Program-made: the position numbers and the translations under genes
Shown here: piece by piece, positions 45,021-55,243 of the stretch
Layout: each line of letters begins with the position of its first letter
Numbering within the stretch: position 1 is the stretch's first letter
Origin: Zantedeschia hybrid cultivar
Lineage: Eukaryota > Streptophyta > Magnoliopsida > Alismatales > Araceae
Direction of reading: 5' to 3'
NCBI GenBank assembly: GCA_030544215.1
Contig: JARZZO010000011.1
Span: 7,488,001 to 7,552,000 of the forward strand
DNA length: 64,000 bases
The notes under the pieces: model-generated
Seen by the model: the letters and a program-made list of their open reading frames with translations, nothing else
Databases searched by the model: none
What the model was told of the DNA's origin: nothing

Positions 45021-46205
45021 AAGTAATATTTACTACATCATATGCTATTCAAAGAGGCTGAATTAAATTATAATACTTATTTTCTTTCTCCATCCGTCTC
45101 TTTTTTTTTTACCTTTTTAATTTTTTTGAGTAGAGAGAAAGAAAATGCAGATCTTTCCGACAATTTTTATTATTGTCTTTTCTCACTCACTTCAATTTAA
45201 AAGAGATAATCGATTAATTTTCCTCATTTAAAAAGAGATAATCGGTTCCTTCTCAATTTAGTATGGCCGTTTCCTAGTTTATCACTTCCAACATAAATTT
45301 GTCGCTTCTAAATTCAAAATTATCATTTTCAAATATATTTTTATCACTTTTAGGACACGTTTCTACCACTGTTTAACTTTTTTTGTTTTATCACTTGCTA
45401 TTTAATTTTATCATTTCGTAATACAATTTATTTTTTATCACTTTGTAATGCAATTTTATTACTTCTTATGTAAAACTTATCACTTATAAGTAGAAATTAT
45501 TACTTCTAAATATTTTATTACTTCATTTGTATAGGAAATGATAAAATGCTCGGAAGGGAAAACTTTTACTTTGAACTGATAATTTTACGTAAGAAATGAT
45601 AAAAATACGTTTGAGAGTGATAAATTTATATTAGAAGTGATAAAACTAAATTATGTAGGACGTGACAAAATTGATCTTTGGAAGTGAACTACGTATAAAA
45701 TAATAAAAAAGGACTTTATAAGTGTTAAAAATGTGTCTGAAAGTGTCAAAACGGTATTACGAAGTCAAAAAATTGAGTAGAAAGTGATAAAATTGAAATA
45801 TATAGGAAATAATAAAAATACTTTTTAAAAATGATAAAAATATATCTGAAAATGATAATTTCAAATTTAGAAGTAATAAATCTGCACTTAAAGTGATAAA
45901 TTGAGATGCTGACAGATTAAAACAGAAAGGTATCAATTACTTCTTTTAAATGGCGATAATTAATTGATTATCTCTTTTATAGAGGTGAATGGAAAATAAC
46001 ATTAGTAAAGCTCTTTCTTTTTTTTCAATGAAGAAAAATAAAGAAAAATGAAAAAGATAGTGGGACAAATAACGAGAGGAAGAGAAGTATTGCAATAAAG
46101 CTGAGAAAGATTATGAGATAAGTGACGGGAGAAAGAGAAGTGTGGCAATCTACGCCAACCATTTTACATTGCATCCTGATATAATAAGTATTACCCACTT
46201 TTTTA
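45021..46205. repeat. Giant foldback element, about 1.2 kb, arms about 550 bp
   Basis: The two halves are reverse complements around a centre near 45600. The left half is made of words like TTTATCACTT and ATTATCATTTTC. The right half is made of AAGTGATAAA and GAAAATGATAAT. A 38-bp stretch near 45305 (CTTCTAAATTCAAAATTATC onward) finds its inverse near 45875. The outer edges pair as GTAATATTTACTACATCATA with the inverse of TATAATAAGTATTAC. I see no clean target duplication and no gene. The arms are themselves composed of short modules of about 25-30 bp. Confidence 0.8.
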
Positions 46206-46717
46206 AAGTACATTCAAAATGCTGCCCGTCGGTCAAAATCAGGATTGTTACAGTAAGTATAACTCCTTCGTAACATCTTTAAATGTGTTTGAAAATTTAT
46301 CCTAAATATGTCATCAGTCCTATATGCCCATCGGTGCCTGAGCATGAAATTGGTAGGTTCCAGAGCGCTTTAGAAGTTTCTAACAGTGTTAACTTGGTGG
46401 GATTCTGTCGTAATGTAGGTTCACAGAATCAATAGAAGCCATCAATGGCTTGATTTTACTACAGAGAGAAAATATAGACTTTCTTTCCTCAACTATATTA
46501 AAATCTGATTTTTCTCAATACATTCTTCCTAGTGAAAGGTTTTTAACATAAACATGACTCTTCCGCGCCTACGTAAATTTTCAGATTAAAAAATAATTAA
46601 AAAATTAATCCTATAAATTGCATGGTTCATGCATGAAAGTAATTTCATGTGTCTAAAAATATAATTTTACACATTGATGCGCTCTCGATGGTGGATGTGC
46701 AGAAACTTGATAGGCTG

Positions 46718-46941
46718 GACCCGTGCAATGGTACGCCCCTCCTCGTAGGGGTGGGGAGGTCGCGGTATCGACTCTGCCTCCGTTGTGTGCGGGCGAAGGT
46801 CTTGCTGTGAAATTCTCGTTCCTTAAGCGGAAAAATCTTCCGTTCGGATAGATATTTCGTATGCTGATGGATTTGAATCAGCTCCTTGAACTAGATATTT
46901 AGCATGTAACCATTAAGTCACTTTGACCAAAAACAATTAAA
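46718..46941 (+). mobile_element. Second SINE type, 224 bp, 17-bp target duplication
   Basis: The perfect duplication AGAAACTTGATAGGCTG flanks it (46701-46717 and 46942-46958). It starts GACCCGTGCAATGG, which could be an A-box, followed by GCGGTATCGACTCTGCC, a B-box-like word. It ends in an A-rich tail, AAAAACAATTAAA. It differs from the other SINE family in this window. The tRNA origin is likely but not proven. Confidence 0.75.
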
Positions 46942-46958
46942 AGAAACTTGATAGGCTG

Positions 46959-47680
46959 TTTCCCTGTCATGAACCAGTGGCTAGCATTGTCTCACTCTGC
47001 CTCGCACTGAAGGATAGCAACCTGCATCTCCAAACAGATCCATGGATTCATGAAATAATCAATGAGTTTGGCTTAATTAAGACTTTTGAATGGACGTGCA
47101 TAATATATGATAAAATTTATCCTATGCGAAGAATCGACACAGTATGCTGGTCTCACCAAAAGACAAGTGGTCTTTTGAAAACAAAAGTTTACTATTCATA
47201 TCAATGACGGACGTGAAAATTTTATTTAGTGGGATCATTCGGACATTAAGTTATAAGTATGACTAGGTCAGTGAGGTCTGAGACTAGGTCATATGAGATT
47301 CTGAGTTGAACTAGTGAGATTCCGGACTAGATCAAAAGGATCCTCGACTAGATTATCTTAAATTAAGCCAATAAATTTGACAAAATTCAGTGGGATCTCA
47401 GAATCACACTAAATAAATACTAGACCCGCCACTGATCCATATTGATCAGGATGAGCATTAACTAGTTTTCAATAAGTTGTGTGCCAGATTTCCTTTTCTA
47501 GTACATCAAAGCAAAAGATAAAGTTATAATGAGCATCAAAGCAAATATAATAAATGTTTACACCTAAAAGGCCCTCTACTTATTAGCCACTACTTGCACC
47601 CCCGGTTGTAATCTTGATGAAGCTCTGGTAGGGACCCGTCGGGAAAGCAAACATTATACTCCTGTTTTGATAGGTGGAGG
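46959..47680. other. Intergenic, no gene seen
   Basis: Around 47260-47410 there are repeated words such as ACTAGGTCA and GTGAGATTC/GGGATC. No gene or defined element is recognised. Confidence 0.35.
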
Positions 47681-47702
47681 TTAGAGAGAGAGAGAGAGAG
47701 AA
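47681..47702. repeat. (GA)n tract upstream of the MADS-box gene
   Basis: A short GAGAGAGA microsatellite about 710 bp before the MADS ATG. GAGA repeats are binding sites for plant BPC proteins. A role here is inference. Confidence 0.6.
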
Positions 47703-47815
47703 CATAAGGTTGAAAGAGATGCCCTTTATTTTGGTAGCCGTAGTGAGAGAAAAGGACAGGGTTGTGGCCTGTGGGGGAAGGAGGGAGGCAAGGGAATCCA
47801 CTTGCCACTTGGTTG

Positions 47816-47825
47816 CCAAAAAAGG
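47816..47825. promoter_or_regulatory. CArG box in the MADS gene upstream region
   Basis: CCAAAAAAGG matches CC(A/T)6GG exactly, the site bound by MADS-domain dimers. It lies 586 bp before the ATG at 48411, which would fit auto- or cross-regulation. A single site can occur by chance. Confidence 0.45.
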
Positions 47826-48410
47826 GCCTCCCACTGTAGCGCCCAGCTCTTTCCCCTTACAACGCAAACATCTTGCCCTCCTTTTCCCCCTCCCCACTCC
47901 AATTGGTCGGATTTCCTGGGGTTGGCATCGGCAATCCCATCCGCATACAGGTGTCCCAAAATAGGAAACCCCCAATCTCCAGGTGGCTTCCTTCTCCTTC
48001 CTTGGCTTTCTCTCTCCTCTCTTCCGCCCCATTTTTCCGTGTAATCCACAGTAGTAGCCTTCCTTGTAGCTGTGGCTTCGTCTGCTTCCCCGCCCCTCTC
48101 AAGATCTCTCTAAAATGCTTCCCGTAGGTTCCTCCAAACTTGGCAAAGTTGCGCCCTTTTAGCCAAAAACAGACACCTCTACCTCTCTACTGGCACACAT
48201 ACGGCAACACTCTTCAGACCCGCATTTCTAAATACGTGAACACCACGCTCTTTGTTCTTCTCTTCTCCTTAATTTCCTGCTCAGATTCCTTCTCTTTTAG
48301 CTGTGGCTCATCACAGATTAATTTCTTTCTTCATGTGCTTGGTCTGGTGGGTGTGGGATCAACAGGCGCTGGTGGGAGGGGAGAAGAAGAAGGCAAGAAT
48401 AAGGGATCAT

Positions 48411-48592
48411 ATGGCGAGGGAGAAGATCCAGATAAGGAAGATAGACAACGTGACGGCCAGGCAGGTGACCTTCTCGAAACGGCGGAGGGGGCTGTTCAAG
48501 AAGGCGGAGGAGCTGGCCATCCTGTGCGATGCGCAAGTTGGTCTCATCATCTTCTCCTCTACGGGCAAGCTCTTCGAGTACTCCAGCACCAG
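48411..48592 (+). CDS. First exon of a MIKC-type MADS-box transcription factor (SVP/StMADS11-like)
   Basis: The exon encodes MAREKIQIRKIDNVTARQVT, FSKRRRGLFKKAEELAIL and CDAQVGLIIFSSTGKLFEYS. It is a complete MADS DNA-binding and dimerisation domain of about 60 residues, ending in the donor CACCAG|GTACGC. An exon of about 182 nt is standard for MIKC genes. MAREKIQI and the LFEYSS ending resemble the SVP/AGL24/JOINTLESS group, which controls flowering time and meristem identity. The protein would bind CArG boxes in the nucleus. I found no I-region, K-box or C-terminal exons up to 64000. Either the first intron exceeds 15 kb or this is an isolated exon. The exon itself has no defects. Confidence 0.88.
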
Positions 48593-50886
48593 GTACGCAC
48601 CTCAAACTGTTAAAGATCAGGTTATACACATATATCGATCACTTGTCTGGCATATCTCTTCGCATCACGCATATCTTGGTGCTAGTAGTTTTCATCACAC
48701 GTCTTTAATCTTTCGTGTCTTTCTCTCTCTCTCCCCCCGGTTTCCTCTTGATCATGTCAGTCCTTGGACCGATGGGTGGTATGGTATGCTCCGACCAGGA
48801 TGAGATCAAGGGAGATGATAGACATATGTATACGAGGAGAGGGAGTTCACTACCAGAGCAAGAGAGAAGCCTCCAACTTGGAGTGGTTAGTTTAACTGTG
48901 AGATGATAAACTGTGTGCGAAAAGGACAGGGGATGGGGAGGATGGAGAGAGGAAGACAACAGGACGTATGGAGAGAGGAAGAAGTTTAGATGTGTACTGG
49001 TTCTCCAAATTTCCTTTTGGTTTCTATATTTTGATTTCCTGCCTTGTGAACAAGATAAAATTTCCGATCCGACAAGGGAATTAATGCTCTCCATGAAAGG
49101 TCTCTACAAGGACTATGCTCAAAGAAGGCTATGACAAAATTTCGTAGACCATACCCAAATGAGATAAATAAAGTTAGTACGTAGTACGATCTAATTAATA
49201 AGTGAGACTAGCTTGGGACTTCGACAAGTAGAAAAGAGAAAAGGAATGGTAGTGGGTGTACTGTTATTCTTGATGTTGTCTGTCATGTACGGGGCCGACT
49301 AGCTCGACTATGAGGGGGTAAACAATAAAAATGGTGGACTTTAATGCAAAGAAAAGAGAACTCCAACTCCTGGTGAGAATACGGTGTTCATTTTATGGAT
49401 CGATTTACTATGGAGTTGTAAGTTAGTAGATTATTATTATTACTTCTTACATGAAAGAATAGCTAGCCTTTTCAATTAGCTGTGATCTTTAATCCCTCAT
49501 TTTACCAGCAAACTGCTCTAGCTTATCTCACTCACATAATATTTAGAACAATCCATCTTGATGATACATTGTACTGCTGCTTCGTATCAGTTTTGTGTTT
49601 TTGCTGGTTGAGTGAGTATGTCTACTTGGATAGTCTTTCCATCAAGAATCCTCCCTCGAGATACCTACTAGAAGCACAGGATCGAGTACCGATCCAATCT
49701 TTCCATTTCCATTAGTGAGATAATAACTATTTTGGTGAAATGCTGGTGATTTGATTTGTGCAAGGGTTTTAGCTGCCTTGGCCATAACATAATTCTCCAC
49801 ACTCCTCCAAAACCTTTCCATTTGAGCACCTTCAATCACAACATCCTCTATATGATATTCTTGTGGGACACTGAAGGGAATCTGGAAGGACCTGATCTGG
49901 CGAATGGTAACAACTGAACAAGATTATTAATATGATATTCATGTATTGACATATATCTTTTGCCAAGTCTTCTCATGGTTTTCCTGTGTTGTTAATGTGA
50001 GGACTCATCGACCTCAGCTAATTCAGTTCTTACCATGCATTCTTAATGACGTTAGACTCAGGTTGGAAGCTCCCAAACTTCGAAAGGAGCCAAGCGGCAG
50101 AGCAAGATTCACATCTTGTTTCTTCAACATTAGAGTACCCCGTCACTTAACCTACATGCAATCTTCAAATAACTTCCCACCTGATACAAGCTTGTCATCA
50201 GTTTGTGATGATCTAAGTTCCAACTTTCCCATCCTTCACAGATTAGTGAATTTCTTGGTTGACTGACCAAAAAAGGATATCTTATATGAGCATAATTCTC
50301 TGGTTGATAATTTTAAAGATTAAGCAAACTTTTGGGCAATATGTAAAAGAATAAGCGATATTAAATACAAATATGGAGTCAATGGACAAGAGATCTTCTG
50401 GAACTCTCTCAACTGGTTCAATTAATTGGTTAATCCTTTTATACATTATTTTTGAATCAGTAAATGGGCTATAAATTAGAAGATAGCTTGAATAATTTCG
50501 ATGATTACTGAAAAAGTTGACAAAAATAGAGAAACCACAAAAACACACTTAACATTCACATAAACAGTAGTTAGATGAAGAAAATCAATCAAGATGGGAT
50601 GCTGCACATGCCTAACACTTCTTTGAGTAGAAAATCATTCTTTATTTAGACATATGTAAATATATTTGTAAGTCAATGCATAGTGTCAATGAAATTAAGT
50701 TCTATATCGTCTTTAGAGTTATGCTGTCTACTGAAATGATGGTGAGAGCCAACATGTTTAATTCTAGAACATTGAATTAGATGCTTACTTTAGTCTATAG
50801 TGTTATCACGTGTAATAAGACTACGATTTAACTCAATAAGATAATAAAGAAACTAATGCTTACATCAAAGCACTTATACATAATAA
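48593..50886. other. Likely start of MADS intron 1, no exon seen
   Basis: The sequence is AT-rich with no recognised coding segment. A stretch near 49090 reading LSMKGLYKDYAQRR superficially recalls the SMK start of MADS exon 2, but it lacks an acceptor and the family pattern and ends in a stop. Nothing else is identified. Confidence 0.4.
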
Positions 50887-51514
50887 TGTTGCCGAGGCAA
50901 TCACTGTCGGATTCCGGACGCGGAATCCGAATACCAGCCGGTGACCGAGCACCGAAAGGATCAGAAGCTGAGGGAGAGTTGGAGACGAAGGACCTTCCTA
51001 CTACAGAGAAAAAAACGTCAGCAGGGTCTCAGGTCGTGGTCCGGGGAAACCCTCCGATGATTAAGTCAGTCATTAATTTAATGAGAGACTTTGTATTTAG
51101 AGAAAGAGATGGAGGCTTAATAGCTTGTGTACCTTAACTGCAGCGAATAATGCTCCTTTTATAGTGGGGGATGAGGGTTCCTTTCTAGTGGTAGTCGATG
51201 TAAGACTATTCCTAGGCGTTTGAGATGAAATTCCGAGAACACCCTGAGTTAGCAGGCCGAAAGCCCATAAGCGGCTGAATGAGACGGGCCGGGCCCGTCT
51301 TGGCCCTTTACGCACCTAGGCTGAGTTTGAGTGATCCATACTCGCCATGTCGAGTGTGCCGGACCTTTGTCGACCTAATAAACATTTGGGCCGGAATCAT
51401 CTCGGCCCGGCCCAGTACGAATCTGGGCCGCCGGTTACGAACAAATGTCGCTTGGCCCATTCTCAAACTGGGACTGGGCCCAGTCATCAGGTCCGGTCGG
51501 GTTTTCCCCCATCA
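50887..51514 (-). mobile_element. Solo LTR related to the Tat element, 628 bp
   Basis: It aligns at both ends with the Tat LTRs: the start TGTTGCCGAGGCAATCACTG against TGATGTAGTCGAAGTTATCA, and the end CCCATCA against CCTCATCA. It contains the same hairpin, CGGATTCC-6 nt-GGAATCCG, and a minus-strand TATA box (TATAAAAG, about 51163-51156). The last part is rich in GGGCC words as in the Tat LTRs. The flanks AATAA and CATAA (4 of 5) are a weak target duplication. No internal region is present, which fits LTR-LTR recombination. Confidence 0.75.
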
Positions 51515-53700
51515 CATAACACATCCTAACAACCACATAGCTCCATTTTAGCCATTAGTACCTTTGTAAGGTTCGGTTATTGGAAATTTGGAAGATGAAG
51601 AAAAATCAACTCTCCTTTGAAAATTTGGGGCATTTTATTTCCTGATCTATTTTATAAGTGGCATGATGGTGAGGACACCCGAGCCTCGGTCCGGTTCCGC
51701 CTGGACCACGTCTACCGCCGTCGGAGGATCCATCCGACGTCCTTGTGGCTTGGGGACGAGTTGGAGCCCATGTGAGGCTTGAGACCTCTTTATTTGCTGT
51801 TATTAGGGCCATTTATGGTTCGTTATGTATCTTTTCCGTTTTTAGGGATTTTCGATGTGTAACAGTAGGAGGGGAAGGGGCAGACGTTACGGAATCCCCT
51901 CTATATGTATGTTGTTTTCGTTTAGAAATAAGATGATGAAGAATTTAAAGAAAGAAATCTACCTGTTGTGTGATTGTGGGCCTCTGCGACGGAGCCTCTT
52001 TCTCCTTCGTCCTCGGTGCGACGCAGAGGATTTCCCCCTGCCGGTGCGACGCCGGCCAGTCCCACTACTCCTACCCACTCTCTCTCTCTCTTCTCAGTAA
52101 CCCACCAACCACCCCGCCCCGCATCGTAACCAGTCACCAGAACCGCCGCCACCTTCACTGACACCGTCGTCCCCGTCCAACGCCTGCTCCGCACCCCCCG
52201 CCATCACCGCCTTGCCCCACCATCGCCGGAGCCATCGCCGCATTGCTCCGCCGACGCCACAGCCCTCTGCCCCATCACCGCCTGGCCCCGCCAACGCAGT
52301 CGCTGCCGCCGCCCCACGCAGTCGCTGGCGTCGCCTGCCGCCGCCGCCGGCGCCGCTTGCCGCCGGCGCTGCTTGCCGCTTGCCGCCGGCGCCGCTTGCC
52401 GCTTGCCGCCGGCGCCGCTTGCCGCCTGCCGCCCGCGCCACCCACCCCTGCGGCTCCTCTTCCCCGTTTGGCTCGGTGAGGGCAAGAAAGAAGAAGAAAG
52501 AAGGAAGAGGAAACGAAGGGCTCGTGCCCTATTTAGCCCTAACCCGGTCAAAGCAGGTTGACCAGGTTCGCCCGAGCCGCTGGTTCGAGCCCTATGGCCA
52601 GTGGTTCGAGCCACCTTCTTCAAAAAGGCCCTAGGTCCTATTTTGACACCTGGTTTAACTAGGTTATGGAATTTAAGGTGGTCCGAGCCACCTGATGCAA
52701 CCTGGTCTGAGCCAGGGTGTAAACAGGATCCGAGCCAAGTTCGAACGGGTTGGTGGGTGGTGCAATTGCAGTCTTAGTGCACCGCCCTCGTACGGAACTC
52801 GTCCGGACTCCGATTTGCGTGCCATCTGCGGCGTTGGATTTGTCTCGACGACGCCTACTTTGATTCAGAGCACTGTGACCCAGATTTTGCCTCGTTTTGT
52901 ATGCCATTTCTGCGCGCACACCGAGGACACCGATTGTGCTTTCCAAGGTCCACACAAGTCGCCTCGATTTGCGTGCCGATATTCCGGAGTGCTGATACTA
53001 CTGCACGCTTCTCGAGGCATTCTTCCAGCAACTTTTGCGCCACCGTTGTCCCGTCAGCTGCTGTGATTACCACCCCTGATCGATTTATTTGTGTTTATTG
53101 TAGCCTTTTACCTCCCTGTGAGGAGTGGGCCATTATTCTATTGTATTTGGTGGGTGGTACACAAGCACCAGGTGATCTTCTCCCACGCACCAGTGTGGAG
53201 GTACGTGCTAACCTTCTCTTTTCGATTTGCTTGTCTCGTATGTGCTTTTATCCGCCGCCGACTTGAGAGATAGGTTCTAGCCCGTGATTCTTCATCACTA
53301 TTGGCTGTAAGTGCGCTATACCGATCCCGAGTTCCGACAAAACTTTGGGTGGTCCTAATTCCTAGACTTGTGGTAGTTTCTCAACTACCAAACGGTCCCA
53401 CACTTCCTCATCGCGAGAGGGACGGCTTTTCAGCTATTTCTACTTATAGGCGTGGTTATCTAACTGGACTATTGTGCGATTAGACTACAATTGTCTAACT
53501 TTTAAATGCTTATTGCTGAAATTCTATCAACGCCAGTGAGTTTGTTAGCTGTCCCGCATCACATGATCAGCATTTGAATAAGTAACCAAACTAAAGGCTT
53601 ACCCAATAAAATACAATAAACATAAATCAATAGAATCCACAAGACATCTAAAGATTCATTTTACAAAATACATATAACATTGTTTTGAGATCTAGATCCG
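51515..53700. other. GC-rich intergenic or retroelement-like DNA, no gene recognised
   Basis: The segment 52300-52440 is a minisatellite of GCCGCCGGCGCCGCTTGCC-type units. It keeps frames open on both strands and gives Ala/Arg/Pro-rich peptides with no family resemblance. The segment 52620-53500 is less GC-rich and has open frames without motifs. It may be untranslated sequence of an LTR retrotransposon next to the copia fragment at 53712, which is a guess. Confidence 0.35.
52310..52440. repeat. GCC-rich minisatellite
   Basis: Repeated GCCGGCGCCGCTTGCCGC units in tandem with small variations. Open frames across it are compositional. Confidence 0.75.
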
Positions 53701-53990
53701 ATCATACCTCCTCAAAACTTTGGATTCATTTCTTTTCCTTCATAGTCTGCATCAATTATGGTTGATGTGGCCATTGGAGGGAGGATTAGCTTTCTGTTAT
53801 CAACTTTGTATTTCTTTAGCAGTTCTTGGGTATATTTGGCTTGATTTGTGAACGCGCTATCGTTGTGTTGCTTGGTTTTGAGTCCAAGTAAGAATTTCAA
53901 TTTGTTCATCAAGCTTATCTTGATACTATCCACAAGTTTAGAAAACTCTTGGTGTACTAGGTGACTAGTAGTGCCAAACACAATCTCATC
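53695..53990 (-). pseudogene. Ty1/copia reverse transcriptase fragment
   Basis: The minus strand reads HQEFSKLVDSIKISLMNKLK then FLLGLKTKQHNDSAFTNQAK and YTQELLKKYKVDNRKLILPP. This is the typical copia RT stretch just after the catalytic box (elsewhere F-LGLQI-Q, Q-KY---LLKK). A TGA follows MNPKF, then GGMIGS, after which similarity ends at about 53695. It is only about 95 codons, with neither end reaching a recognisable LTR. Confidence 0.8.
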
Positions 53991-54952
53991 AGCATAACTC
54001 TAAGCTATGAATTCATCTTTATCATGATTGTTATGATGATAAATTTGAACAAATGAGTACATGTTTATCATAATTCTTACTGAGAAGGCTATAGCTATAA
54101 GTCCTCTTTATAAATGCATTTCAATTAAAAAGTTGCTTAGCTTTCATATAAAAAACGCATTGCTTGTTTTAAACTATGTGAAATGTTTTATAATTTAAAG
54201 ATATGAGTAGAGGACTTAGCTGTCAATCCCTTCTTCTTGACTATAGTTTTGAGTAACTGTTGTTGTTTGTTTCTATTTAACACACATGTTTCGTCAAGTT
54301 TGTTTTGGAACACCCAATTAATTTGTATTATGAGGTGGTTGATTGGCCTTGGAACAAGATCCAGATATTGTTTTTCTGAAGTTGGTTAGTTCTTCATATT
54401 TGGTCATGATCTGACGTTTAACTTTAAATCATCTTTGACATTTTTAAGTCTGTCTGAGGAAAATGTGTGATATATAATCACAAACATGATGCTGTTGAGG
54501 TGAATGCGTACCCATGTCAAATTGTCAAGATAATTGTTAGTTCGTCATCAAATATTGTACTTTTCCTTGGACGGCTAGTCATAGCCTTCTGCGCCTGAGG
54601 GAGTCATTTGTGGATCTCTGGAGGTTCTTGTAGGCTATTGATTGGCCGATCGTCCTTTCCAGTTTTGTCAACTCTTTGCATGGATCATCCTTCAGTTTTT
54701 TTTTCCCTATTTGTGTTGATGATGAAATCTTCTGCTTGCTTCTCTAGAATATGAACCATTATTTTGAGAGGGTGATTGGTCTTATCAAAATCCATATCAA
54801 TTGGATCTTCTGTTTTCAAGGTTCTTGCACTGAATGCTTGATCAGTTACTGAATTTAAAAGCATGGCAAAGAAGAAATGTATATACTCTACGCTCTCCCA
54901 TGCTCCTCCTCATCCAAAACTAATTGTATCCCGAACTCGACCTTCGCCAGCA

Positions 54953-55243
54953 TAATGAGTTTTATCATCAAAACAATCTAACTTAGAGAGCCTCTTCATC
55001 ACATTCAATCGACATATCATCCTATCAGAACCTTCCAAGAAGTCTTTATCTATCAATTGATCACACATCCATTTGACGTCCGTTTATGGTAGATCCTTAA
55101 TGAGTTTTATCATCAAAACAATCTAACTTAGAGAGCCTCTTCATCACATTCAATTGACATATCATCCTATCAGAACCTTCCAAGAAGTCTTTATCTATCA
55201 ATTGATCACACATCCATTTGACGTCCGTTTATGGTAGATCCTT
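54953..55243. repeat. Tandem duplication, 2 x 145 bp
   Basis: The 145-bp unit starting TAATGAGTTTTATCATC at 54953 is repeated at 55098. The copies are nearly identical (one visible C/T difference, CAATCGACAT versus CAATTGACAT). This is a very recent duplication in non-coding DNA. Confidence 0.9.

Noticed and set aside
49070..49134. Possible MADS exon 2 (reads LSMKGLYKDYAQRR)
   Set aside because: It shares only SMK with the family, has no convincing acceptor and ends in a stop.
52204..52634. Ala/Arg-rich frames of about 140 codons on both strands
   Set aside because: They run through a GCC minisatellite, and no domain or conserved motif is visible.
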